Assembly: GCF_029892095.1 (NCBI RefSeq)
Contig: NZ_JARZAE010000004.1
Location: forward strand, 5,022,001-5,086,000
DNA from: Kitasatospora sp. MAP12-44
Lineage (GTDB): Bacteria > Actinomycetota > Actinomycetes > Streptomycetales > Streptomycetaceae
Direction of reading: 5' to 3'
DNA length: 64,000 nucleotides
This document shows, one piece after another, positions 1 to 8,021 of this stretch. Positions within the stretch are counted from its first letter, which is position 1. Every line of letters starts with the position of its first letter. The notes below the pieces were generated by a model. That model saw nothing but the letters and a program-made list of their open reading frames with translations, had not been told where the DNA came from and searched no databases. A program made the position numbers and the translations under genes.

Positions 1-44
1 AGACCCGCACCGGACGAACGTCCGGCGGGCGCTGGGAGACCGCG

Positions 45-542
45 ATGAGCGAGACAATCGGTAGCCCTCTGGGTGGCACGCCGGTGACCGGCCTGAAGTC
101 GGCCACGGACCCCGAGCGTGCCCCCCGTCCTGGATCCGGCGGCCTGACCGCCGCGCCGCCCTCGATGGCCGCGCGACCCAGGCCGGGCGTGGACACCGTC
201 CAGGAGGCCTACTCCTTCGCCTGCCTGAGCTGTGCGTACGGCTGGGAGCAGGCGTACGACATCGAGCACCACCGGGCCCGCGACGGGCACACGGTGATCC
301 AGTACCACGCCAACGGCGTCCGGGTGCCGTCCCCGCTGCTCCAGCCCAGCTGCCCGGGCTGCGGCGGTCACACCGTGCGGATCATGCGGGCCGGCCGGGT
401 CGCCACCGCCGAGCACTCCGTGCACCACGCCCCGGGCTTCGCCACGCACGGCGAGCCCGCCGCCCCGCTCGTCACCGAGTCCGAGCGGCGCCCCCGCCCG
501 GTGCGCCTGCGCTGGTACCAGTTCTGGCTCCCCAAGCACTGA
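45..542 (+). CDS. Small zinc-ribbon-like hypothetical protein
   Basis: I do not recognise a characterised function. The 165-residue product has a disordered Pro/Gly/Ala-rich N-terminus (about residues 1-50), then a compact domain with two cysteine pairs, CLSC near residue 60 and CPGC near residue 103. That spacing suggests a treble-clef or zinc-ribbon fold. The C-terminal 40 residues are rich in Pro, Arg and Trp. The ATG at 45 is preceded by GGGAG about 7 nt upstream. It lies in front of the tatD-rsmA-ispE group on the same strand, with about 70 nt before tatD. The zinc-ribbon reading is inference from cysteine spacing only. Confidence 0.7.
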   Translation: MSETIGSPLGGTPVTGLKSATDPERAPRPGSGGLTAAPPSMAARPRPGVDTVQEAYSFACLSCAYGWEQAYDIEHHRARDGHTVIQYHANGVRVPSPLLQPSCPGCGGHTVRIMRAGRVATAEHSVHHAPGFATHGEPAAPLVTESERRPRPVRLRWYQFWLPKH

Positions 543-612
543 TCCCGCTCCGGGCCGTCTCCGCACCTCCGGGCGCGGGGGCGGCCCGGGCGTGGCGCTA
601 GGCTCGGTGACC

Positions 613-1491
613 ATGGCTCCCAAGGACGACGACCGCTCCACCCCGCCGCCGCTGCCCGCCCCGCTCGCGGTGGCGGTGGCCGACTCGCACACCCACCTGG
701 ACATGCAGTCCGGCACCCCGGCCGAGAGCCTGGCCAAGGCGGCCTCGGTGGGCGTGACCACGGTCGTCCAGGTCGGCTGCGACCTGCCCGGCTCGCGCTG
801 GGCGGCGGAGCTGGCGGCCGAGTTCGAGCAGGTGCACGCCGCGGTCGCGCTGCACCCCAACGAGGCGCCGCGGATCGTGCTGGGCGACGGCGACGGCTGG
901 TCCGGGCAGCGCCGCAGCCCCGGCGGCTCGGCGGCGCTGGACGAGGCGCTGGCCGAGATCGACCGGCTGGCCGCGCTGCCGCAGGTCCGGGCGGTCGGCG
1001 AGACCGGCCTGGACTACTTCCGCACCGGCCCGGAGGGCGTCGAGATCCAGAAGGAGTCCTTCCGCCGCCACATCGAGATCGCCAAGCGGCACGGCAAGGC
1101 CCTGGTGATCCACGACCGGGACGCGCACGAGGACGTCATCGCGCTGCTGCTGGCCGAGGGCGCCCCCGAGCGCACCGTCTTCCACTGCTACTCCGGCGAC
1201 GCCGAGATGGCCAAGGTCTGCGCCGAGCACGGCTGGTACCTCTCCTTCGCCGGCCCGGTCACCTTCAAGGCCAACCAGCCGCTGCGCGACGCGCTGGCCG
1301 TCACCCCGCTGGACCGCGTGCTGATCGAGACCGACGCGCCCTTCCTCACCCCGCACCCCTACCGCGGCCGCCCCAACGCGCCCTACCTGATCCCGGTCAC
1401 GCTGCGCGCGATGGCCCTCTCGCTGGCGCTGACCGAGGACGAACTCGCCACCGCCATCGCCGCCAACACCGCACGCGCCTTCGGCTACTGA
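613..1491 (+). CDS. tatD: TatD family metal-dependent DNase
   Basis: TatD-type TIM-barrel deoxyribonuclease; family members are metal-dependent 3'-5' exonucleases linked to oxidative DNA damage repair and to trimming of DNA and RNA ends. The metal-binding HTH motif is at residues 26-28, GETGLDYFR carries the catalytic-site Glu, HCYSGD is mid-protein, and the family signature ETDAPFLTP is near residue 240. The product is 292 residues, usual for the family plus a short charged N-terminal extension. A GTG at 592 is also possible; I prefer the ATG at 613, which begins MAPKDDD. Neither has a good ribosome-binding site, so translation may be leaderless. It precedes rsmA by 65 nt, a common actinobacterial arrangement. 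Confidence 0.92.
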   Translation: MAPKDDDRSTPPPLPAPLAVAVADSHTHLDMQSGTPAESLAKAASVGVTTVVQVGCDLPGSRWAAELAAEFEQVHAAVALHPNEAPRIVLGDGDGWSGQRRSPGGSAALDEALAEIDRLAALPQVRAVGETGLDYFRTGPEGVEIQKESFRRHIEIAKRHGKALVIHDRDAHEDVIALLLAEGAPERTVFHCYSGDAEMAKVCAEHGWYLSFAGPVTFKANQPLRDALAVTPLDRVLIETDAPFLTPHPYRGRPNAPYLIPVTLRAMALSLALTEDELATAIAANTARAFGY

Positions 1492-1556
1492 CCGGCGGGG
1501 CCTTCGGCCTTCGGCCGTCGGCCGTCGAGCGGCCGCGGCGCCCGTATCCTTACCCG

Positions 1557-2471
1557 GTGAGCACCACCGATCCCGCACCCGCTTCCGACCGCCCCTCCCA
1601 GCCTCCGGCCGGGGACGCCGCTCTGCTCGGCGCCTCCGACATCCGCGAGCTGGCCGCCGCTCTCGGGGTCCGGCCGACCAAGCAGCGCGGGCAGAACTTC
1701 GTCATCGACGGGAACACGGTGCGGCGCATCGTGCGGGCCGCCGAGGTGACCGGCGAGGACGCCGTCGTGGAGGTCGGGCCGGGGCTCGGATCGCTCACGC
1801 TGGCGCTGCTGGAGGTGGCGGCGCACGTCACGGCGGTGGAGATCGACCCGCTGCTCGCCCAGCACCTGCCGACCACCATCGCCGCCCGGATGCCCGCCCG
1901 CGCCAAGGACTTCGACCTGGTGCTGAGCGACGCGATGGACGTCACCGAGCTGCCCGGCCCCGCGCCGACCGCGCTGGTGGCCAACCTGCCGTACAACGTC
2001 GCCGTCCCGGTGCTGCTGCACATGCTGGCCACCTTCCCCAGCATCGAGCGCAGCCTGGTGATGGTGCAGTCCGAGGTCGCCGACCGGCTCGCCGCCAAGC
2101 CCGGCAACAAGGTCTACGGCGTGCCGTCGGTCAAGGCCAACTGGTACGCGGAGGTCAAGCGCTCCGGCGCGATCGGCCGCAACGTCTTCTGGCCCGCGCC
2201 CAACGTCGACTCCGGCCTGGTCTCGCTGATCCGCCGCGAGCCGCCGGCCACCACCGCCACCCGCCGCGAGGTCTTCGCGGTCGTCGACGCCGCCTTCGCC
2301 CAGCGCCGCAAGACGCTGCGCGCCGCGCTGGCGGGCTGGGCCGGCTCGCCCGCCGCCGCCGAGCAGGCGCTGGCGCAGGCCGGCATCGACCACAAGCTGC
2401 GCGGCGAGATGCTGACGGTCGAGCAGTTCGCCGCCATCGCTGAGCACAAGCCGAAGGGCCCCGTGCTGTGA
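1557..2471 (+). CDS. rsmA: 16S rRNA (adenine1518-N6/adenine1519-N6)-dimethyltransferase
   Basis: RsmA/KsgA dimethylates two adjacent adenines in the 3' terminal helix of 16S rRNA, using S-adenosylmethionine, during late 30S assembly. The 304-residue product shows GQNFVID at the start of the domain, the SAM motif VEVGPGLGSLT, and the catalytic motif NLPYN near residue 142. Translation starts at a GTG at 1557. The 3' end overlaps the ispE start in the sequence GTGA, so the two are translationally coupled. Loss of this enzyme in other bacteria gives kasugamycin resistance (established knowledge). Confidence 0.96.
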   Translation: MSTTDPAPASDRPSQPPAGDAALLGASDIRELAAALGVRPTKQRGQNFVIDGNTVRRIVRAAEVTGEDAVVEVGPGLGSLTLALLEVAAHVTAVEIDPLLAQHLPTTIAARMPARAKDFDLVLSDAMDVTELPGPAPTALVANLPYNVAVPVLLHMLATFPSIERSLVMVQSEVADRLAAKPGNKVYGVPSVKANWYAEVKRSGAIGRNVFWPAPNVDSGLVSLIRREPPATTATRREVFAVVDAAFAQRRKTLRAALAGWAGSPAAAEQALAQAGIDHKLRGEMLTVEQFAAIAEHKPKGPVL

Positions 2472-3397
2472 TCACCGTCCGGGTCCCCGCCAAGGTCAAT
2501 GTGCAGCTCGCCGTCGGCGGGCGCCGCGCGGACGGCTTCCACGAGCTGGCCAACGTCTTCTTCGCCGTCGCGCTGGGCGACCTGGTGACCGCCGAGCCGG
2601 CCGAGCCCGGCAGCGGCGTGACGCTGACCTGCACCGGCCCGGACGCGGACCTCGTCCCGCTGGACGACAGCAACCTCGCCGCCCGGGCCGCCCGCCTGCT
2701 GGCCGCCCACCACGGCATCGAGGGAGACGTCCGGCTGCATATCGCCAAGCAGATCCCGGTGGCCGGCGGCATGGCCGGCGGCAGCGCGGACGGCGCCGCC
2801 GCGCTGGTGGCCTGCGACGCGCTGTGGGAGCTGGGCACCCCGCTGCCCGAGCTGCTCGCGCTGGCCGCCGAGCTCGGCTCGGACGTCCCGTTCGCGCTGC
2901 TCGGCGGCGTCGCGCTGGGCCGCGGCCGGGGCGAGCTGCTGACGCCCGTGCCGGTCGCCGGGACCTTCCACTGGGTCTTCGCGGTGGCCGACGGCGGCCT
3001 CTCCACCCCCGCCGTCTTCCAGGAGTGCGACCGGCTGCGGGACGAGGCCGGGACCGGCTCCGCCGACACCGACGTCCCCGCGCCGGACGCCGACCCCGCG
3101 CTGCTCGCCGCCCTCGCGGCCGGCGACCCGGTGGCCCTGGCCGCCGCGCTCGGCAATGACCTGCAGGGCGCCGCGCTCTCGCTGCGCCCCGCGCTGGCGG
3201 CCACCCTGCGCGTCGGCGCCGAGGCCGGGGCGCTGGGCGTACTGGTCTCCGGCTCCGGGCCGACCTGCGCCTTCCTCGCCAAGGACGCCGACGCCGCCGA
3301 TGCCGTCGCCGCGGCCCTGCGCGCCTCGGGCACCTGCCGGGCGGCGCACAGCACCTACGGGCCGGTGCCGGGCGCGGAGGTCCTGCCCGCGGGGTGA
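2468..3397 (+). CDS. ispE: 4-diphosphocytidyl-2-C-methyl-D-erythritol kinase
   Basis: GHMP-family kinase of the methylerythritol phosphate pathway. It phosphorylates CDP-methylerythritol on the 2-hydroxyl, on the way to isopentenyl diphosphate. The 309-residue product starts ITVRVPAKVN, has the GHMP ATP loop PVAGGMAGGSADGAA near residue 100, and a C-terminal GSGPTCAF motif. The start codon is the GTG at 2468, which overlaps the rsmA stop by 4 nt. The rsmA-ispE coupling is typical of actinobacteria. Confidence 0.96.
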   Translation: MITVRVPAKVNVQLAVGGRRADGFHELANVFFAVALGDLVTAEPAEPGSGVTLTCTGPDADLVPLDDSNLAARAARLLAAHHGIEGDVRLHIAKQIPVAGGMAGGSADGAAALVACDALWELGTPLPELLALAAELGSDVPFALLGGVALGRGRGELLTPVPVAGTFHWVFAVADGGLSTPAVFQECDRLRDEAGTGSADTDVPAPDADPALLAALAAGDPVALAAALGNDLQGAALSLRPALAATLRVGAEAGALGVLVSGSGPTCAFLAKDADAADAVAAALRASGTCRAAHSTYGPVPGAEVLPAG

Positions 3398-3475
3398 TGC
3401 CTGCGGGCTGGGGCGTTTGGCTGCGCCGACTACTCTTGGGAGGTCCAGCCCCCCGATCCCAGGAGCGCAGAGCAC

Positions 3476-5269
3476 GTGGCCGTGAACCTCGCCACCATCG
3501 AATCCGTGACGAAGGTCTACGGCACCCGAGCCCTTCTCGACGGGGTCAGCCTCGGCGTCAGCGAGGGCGACCGGATCGGCGTCGTCGGCCGCAACGGCGA
3601 CGGCAAGACCACCCTGATCCGGATGCTCGCCCTGCTGGAGGAGCCCGACAAGGGCCGGATCACCCACTCCGGCGGCCTGCAGCTCGCCGTCCTCACGCAG
3701 CACGACTCGCTCGACCCCAAGGCCACCATCCGGCACGAGGTGATCGCCGACCGCGCCGACCACGAGTGGCTGGGAGACGCCCGGATCCGCGACATCATCC
3801 AGGGCCTGTTCGGCGGCCTGGACCTGCCCGGCTTCCCGCAGGGCCTGGACACCGTGATCGGCCCGCTCTCCGGTGGCGAGCGCCGCCGGATCGCGCTGGC
3901 CAAGCTGCTGCTCGGCGAGCACGACCTGGTCGTCCTGGACGAGCCCACCAACCACCTCGACGTCGAGGGCATCGCCTGGCTGGCCCGGCACCTGCAGAAC
4001 CGGCGCTCGGCGCTGGTCTGCGTCACCCACGACCGGTGGTTCCTCGACCAGGTCTGCACCCGGATGTGGGACGTCCAGCGCGGCGAGGTCCGCGAGTACG
4101 AGGGCGGCTACTCCGACTACGTCTTCGCGCGCGCCGAGCGCTCCCGGATCGAGGCGACCGAGGAGAGCAAGCGGCAGAACCTGGCCCGCAAGGAGCTCGC
4201 CTGGCTGCGCCGCGGCGCCCCCGCCCGGACCGCCAAGCCGCGCTACCGGATCGAGGCGGCCAACGCGCTGATCGCCGACGTCCCCGAGCCGCGGGACAAG
4301 AGCGAGCTGATGAAGTTCGCCAACGCCCGGCTCGGCCGTACGGTCTTCGAGCTGGAGGACGTCACCGTCAAGGCCGGCCCCAAGCTCCTGCTGGAGCAGC
4401 TGACCTGGAACCTCGGCCCCGGCGACCGGATCGGCCTGCTGGGCGTCAACGGCGCCGGCAAGACCTCGCTGCTGCGGGCGATGCAGGCCGCGTACGACTC
4501 GCAGGGCGACGTGCAGCCGGCCAGTGGCGTGATCAAGGTCGGGAAGACCGTGCGGCTGGCCTACCTGGCCCAGGAGATCGCCGAACTCGACCCCGCCACG
4601 CGGGTGCTGCAGGCCGTCGAGCAGGTCCGCAGCCGGGTCGACCTGGGCAAGGGCCGGGAGATGAGCGCCGGGCAGCTCTGCGAGCAGTTCGGTTTCAGCA
4701 AGGAGAAGCAGTGGACGCCGGTTGGCGACCTCTCCGGTGGTGAGCGCCGCCGCCTGCAGCTGCTGCGCCTGCTGATGGACGAGCCCAACGTGCTCTTCCT
4801 CGACGAGCCCACCAACGACCTGGACATCGAGACCCTCAACCAGCTGGAGGACCTGCTCGACGGCTGGCCCGGGTCGATGATCGTGATCAGCCACGACCGG
4901 TTCTTCATCGAGCGGACCACCGACACCGTGCAGGCGCTGCTCGGCGACGGCCGGATGCGGATGCTGCCGAACGGCGTGGACGAGTACCTGGAGCGGCGGG
5001 CGCGGATCGCCGCGGCCGCGGTGCCGGCGTCCGTCCCGGCCGCGGCCTCCAAGCCGGTCGGGGACACCCGGGCGGCGAAGAAGGAGCTCCAGCGGATCGA
5101 GCGGCAGATCACCAAGATCGACCAGCAGGAGCGCAAGCTGCACGACCAACTCGCCGCGAACGCGGCGGACTTCTCCAAGGTCGCGGAGCTGGACGCCCAG
5201 CTGCGCAAGGTCAAGGAGGAGAAGGAGGAGCTGGAGCTCGCCTGGATGGAGCTGGCCGAGGAGGTCTGA
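3476..5269 (+). CDS. ABC-F family ATP-binding protein
   Basis: Soluble duplicated ABC ATPase of the ABC-F family, whose members act on the ribosome rather than in transport. It has no membrane segments. Domain 1 has Walker A GRNGDGKT (about residue 38), signature LSGGERRR and Walker B LVVLDEPTNHLD. Domain 2 has GVNGAGKT, LSGGERRR and VLFLDEPTNDLD. The linker between the domains is basic and helical. The C-terminal 80 residues are a charged coiled coil, as in Uup-like members. The product is 597 residues and starts with GTG at 3476. Specific role (Uup-like or antibiotic protection) cannot be told from sequence; its place next to ispE suggests housekeeping. Confidence 0.93.
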   Translation: MAVNLATIESVTKVYGTRALLDGVSLGVSEGDRIGVVGRNGDGKTTLIRMLALLEEPDKGRITHSGGLQLAVLTQHDSLDPKATIRHEVIADRADHEWLGDARIRDIIQGLFGGLDLPGFPQGLDTVIGPLSGGERRRIALAKLLLGEHDLVVLDEPTNHLDVEGIAWLARHLQNRRSALVCVTHDRWFLDQVCTRMWDVQRGEVREYEGGYSDYVFARAERSRIEATEESKRQNLARKELAWLRRGAPARTAKPRYRIEAANALIADVPEPRDKSELMKFANARLGRTVFELEDVTVKAGPKLLLEQLTWNLGPGDRIGLLGVNGAGKTSLLRAMQAAYDSQGDVQPASGVIKVGKTVRLAYLAQEIAELDPATRVLQAVEQVRSRVDLGKGREMSAGQLCEQFGFSKEKQWTPVGDLSGGERRRLQLLRLLMDEPNVLFLDEPTNDLDIETLNQLEDLLDGWPGSMIVISHDRFFIERTTDTVQALLGDGRMRMLPNGVDEYLERRARIAAAAVPASVPAAASKPVGDTRAAKKELQRIERQITKIDQQERKLHDQLAANAADFSKVAELDAQLRKVKEEKEELELAWMELAEEV

Positions 5270-5665
5270 GGCCTACTCCAGGAGCTGCTCCAACTCGGTT
5301 GCGGCCTGGGCGAGTGCGCTGCGGGACGGGTCGTGCGGTCCGGTCGGCCGGTGGGTGCGGCCGGCCGGCGTACCTGAGCTGCGCCTGCCCGGTCGCGCTC
5401 ACTGAGTTGAGGTACGCGCGCACCGCGGTGGCCGCGCCGCCTCGCGGGTTCCCCCGACCCGCCTGCTGCGGCCGCCCGGTGCGTATCGATAACGCGCTTG
5501 CGTCCCAAGGCCGCTGCCGTGCTGACAGGCCGGCTCGCTAGGATTGCCCGCGACGGTTCCTGCCCAGGCTCGGGGCGAGCCCGGCACATGCGTGGGACAT
5601 CGCAGATGATGACGTGTTACCGCACGGCGACGAGAGCCGACCGTGCACGGGGGAGGTGTACTGCT
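5270..5665. other. Intergenic region upstream of the type VII-like block
   Basis: About 400 nt with no convincing gene. A 7-bp inverted repeat (CGGCCGG at 5345-5351 with CCGGCCG at 5361-5367) could be a weak terminator for the ABC-F gene. A near-perfect palindrome GCGTATCGATAACGC lies at 5481-5495, and a TAGGAT hexamer at 5539-5544 could be a -10 element. These are candidate control elements for the downstream accessory genes. Confidence 0.35.
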
Positions 5666-6280
5666 GTGTTGGAGATGATTGCGGACGGGGGCGGTCCCGT
5701 CGCAACCGCGGCCTGGTACCAGGCTCAGGCCGCGAAGAACGCCACGGCTCTGACGAACGAGGTCGGCGGCACACAGGTGCAGGCCGAGGTCGAGACGCTG
5801 ACTGTGTTCAAGGGCAAGGTCGACGCGATGCTGCAGACCCTGGACGGGTCCGACGCGGCGCAGCCCAAGATCTCCCAACAGGCGCTGACGGCGGACTACC
5901 TCGGCACCGGCTTTGGCGAGTCGACGGCACTGCTGAACGCGTACACCGTCGTTCACACGAACCTGGAGACGCTGTCGCAGACACTGGCCGCGCAGATCCA
6001 GGCCATGAGCATCGCGATCAGCGTCAGCGCCAGCGGCTACAAGAACGTGGAGGAGAGCCAGCAGGAGACCCTCTGGCGGATCCGGAACCAGACCGACGCG
6101 CAGTACAACACGCCGGTCAGCCCGCTGGGTTACGTGGCGGCGCCGGGCGGCGGGCCCGGGACGACGGCGGACGGCTCGACCACGACGGCCACGACCACCA
6201 CGACGACCGCGCCGGTGACGGTGACGGGGACGGGTGATGGTCCGCCTTCGCCCGGGCCGACCCAGAACTCGACCTACTGA
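5666..6280 (+). CDS. Type VII secretion-type helical protein with Thr-rich tail (PE/WXG100-like)
   Basis: The product is 204 residues from the GTG at 5666, which has GGGAGG 8 nt upstream; longer upstream frames lack a ribosome-binding site. Residues 10-135 are predominantly helical with long amphipathic stretches, like ESX/PE-type substrates. A Y-x3-E motif (Y125, E129) matches the general C-terminal export motif of type VII substrates. The tail (about 150-204) is Thr/Pro-rich and low in complexity. No signal peptide is visible. It is followed by a WxG/PPE-like gene and a mycosin gene, which supports an exported partner role. The family assignment is inference from fold features and context. 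Confidence 0.6.
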   Translation: MLEMIADGGGPVATAAWYQAQAAKNATALTNEVGGTQVQAEVETLTVFKGKVDAMLQTLDGSDAAQPKISQQALTADYLGTGFGESTALLNAYTVVHTNLETLSQTLAAQIQAMSIAISVSASGYKNVEESQQETLWRIRNQTDAQYNTPVSPLGYVAAPGGGPGTTADGSTTTATTTTTTAPVTVTGTGDGPPSPGPTQNSTY

Positions 6281-6317
6281 TGAACGCCCAGGCTATGGAC
6301 CGTGACACGGGGAGTGC

Positions 6318-7937
6318 ATGATGGCCCAGGAACCCGAGAGCAGCAGCGGGGGAGGCTGCACCAACTTCGAAGCCATGAGCCACGAGCAGCTCCTGGCGAT
6401 GGTGAAGAACGCCAAGCCCGCCGAGATGACCGCCCGAGGTGACGCGCTCAACGCGGCGGCGACCACCCTGCAGCAGATCAGCAACGATCTGCACAGCCAC
6501 ATAGGGCGCCTGGAGTGGTCGGGCCCGGCGAGTGACGCCTTCATGGGGTGGGCGACCCAGGTCTCCTCGGCCACCCTGCAGCTCAGCGAGTACGCGGGCA
6601 CGGCCGGCAGCAACATCAAGACCGCCGGGGTGACGCTGGCCGGTGTCCAGGGGGCAGGGGGGATTCCTCCGCTCCCGACTGCTGACATCGCGACGGTCAA
6701 CAAGCGCAACGCGCAGCCCGTCACCTTCCTGCCGGACGACCAGATGAAGCTGAACGACTTCACCTGGGTCTCGGCCCTGGACGCCTCGGCCGCGCAGACG
6801 CGCATCAACAGCGCGCACCAGGAGGCCATCCATCAGATGACCGTCCTGGGGCAGTCATACGACCTGTCGACGAGCCAGATCGGCGCGACCACGCCGCCGT
6901 TGTTCCCGCCGACGCCGCTGGCGGTCATGCCGCCCGCTCCGAAGTCCGTCGATCAATCTACTGATGTCTCGTTCGGCGGTCCGGGGGGTGGCGGCTCCTC
7001 CGGGAGGCAAGGGTCCAGCTCGGGCAGCCGCAAGACCGTTGCAAGTCCTCCCGGCCACGGCGGCGAGGTATCGGTGCCCCCACCACCCTCGGGGGGCATC
7101 TACCGGGGAGCTCCGGGTCCGGTGCCGACGCCACCGATCAGTACCCACCCGGCGCCTGGCCCGGTCAGCCCTGCTCCGGTGGTGCCCGTCCAGCCCCCTA
7201 GCACCGGGATCGACAGCGGTCCGGCGACGCCGACGCTTCCGCCGCCCAGTGGTCCGACGGCTGGTGCACCCACGGCGGGTGCGCCCGGTTTTGCCGGTGG
7301 TGGCTCTGTCGGATTCGGCTACCCCGGTCTCGGTGGTGGCGGCAGCATCGGCGGTAGCAGCAGCGGAACTTACGGCTCCGGAGGCTATGGCGGTGGCCGC
7401 TTGCCTGGCGGGTCCATCGGTGGTGGCAGCAGCGGGGGTGGCGGTGGTGCGATTGCGGGTGACGAGGGAATTTCCGGCGGCCTGAGCCGTCCCAGCGCCC
7501 CGTCGGGTCGCAGCCAGCTCGGCGCCAACGCCTTCGGCGCGGATGAGGCAGCTGGTAGCGGTGCGAGCGGGGGCATGGGTGGCGGTATGGGTGGACGTAT
7601 GCCCGGTGGTACCGGTGGTTTGGGGGGCCGGGGCTCTACCGGTGGCCCTGGCCGTGGTCGTGGTCTGACGTCCACCGAGGGTGGTGAGGTCGGCGGGAGC
7701 AGCAGTCCTGCACCGGGCGGTGAGTTCACGCCTGGCGGTACCGGGTTGCGGACCCGGGCCGGCGTCGACCCCGAAGCTGCGGAGCGGACGGCGGGCCCCG
7801 GCGGCTATATGCCAGGCGGGTCTCACGGTAGCGGCAAGAAGAGTAAGGACCGGCGCGGGCGGGCGGCTTATCTCGTCGAGGACGAGGAGACCTGGACCGC
7901 TGGTACTCCGGAGAGCAACCCGAACGTGATTGAGTAA
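6318..7937 (+). CDS. PPE/WXG100-like protein with Gly/Pro-rich C-terminal domain
   Basis: The 539-residue product has a helical N-terminal domain (about residues 15-190) with a W-S-G turn at residues 67-69 between two helices, the hallmark of WXG100 and PPE-type type VII substrates. Residues 200-510 are low-complexity Gly/Pro/Ser repeats, and the last 50 residues are charged (KKSKDRRGR, then an acidic end DEETW). The start may be the ATG at 6318 or at 6321. Upstream spacing is 37 nt from the preceding helical gene. The pair resembles a PE/PPE-type heterodimer followed by a protease, but no EccC, EccD or other secretion-core gene is in the window. Its function is unknown. Confidence 0.65.
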   Translation: MMAQEPESSSGGGCTNFEAMSHEQLLAMVKNAKPAEMTARGDALNAAATTLQQISNDLHSHIGRLEWSGPASDAFMGWATQVSSATLQLSEYAGTAGSNIKTAGVTLAGVQGAGGIPPLPTADIATVNKRNAQPVTFLPDDQMKLNDFTWVSALDASAAQTRINSAHQEAIHQMTVLGQSYDLSTSQIGATTPPLFPPTPLAVMPPAPKSVDQSTDVSFGGPGGGGSSGRQGSSSGSRKTVASPPGHGGEVSVPPPPSGGIYRGAPGPVPTPPISTHPAPGPVSPAPVVPVQPPSTGIDSGPATPTLPPPSGPTAGAPTAGAPGFAGGGSVGFGYPGLGGGGSIGGSSSGTYGSGGYGGGRLPGGSIGGGSSGGGGGAIAGDEGISGGLSRPSAPSGRSQLGANAFGADEAAGSGASGGMGGGMGGRMPGGTGGLGGRGSTGGPGRGRGLTSTEGGEVGGSSSPAPGGEFTPGGTGLRTRAGVDPEAAERTAGPGGYMPGGSHGSGKKSKDRRGRAAYLVEDEETWTAGTPESNPNVIE

Positions 7938-7950
7938 CGATCGAATCGCC

Positions 7951-7985
7951 TGCCCGGCCGCTGGGTTGATCCCAGTGGCCGGGCA
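7951..7985 (+). terminator. Hairpin between the PPE-like and mycosin genes
   Basis: Inverted repeat TGCCCGGCCGCTGGG (7951-7965) with CCCAGTGGCCGGGCA (7971-7985), 14 of 15 pairs, loop TTGAT. It lies just after the PPE-like stop and 36 nt before the mycosin start. There is no U-tract, so it may attenuate or protect mRNA rather than terminate fully. Confidence 0.55.
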
Positions 7986-8021
7986 AGGCGCTCGGTCAGC
8001 CCAACTGTTGAGGAGAGAGCG

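Noticed and set aside
2114..5149. Very long open frame on the minus strand (over 1000 codons)
   Set aside because: It is the antisense shadow of rsmA, ispE and the ABC-F gene. In very GC-rich DNA long antisense frames are expected. The translation is Gly/Arg/Leu-rich with no domain.
5339..5545. Short open frames between the ABC-F and type VII-like genes
   Set aside because: No ribosome-binding site and Arg/Pro-rich translations; treated as noise.
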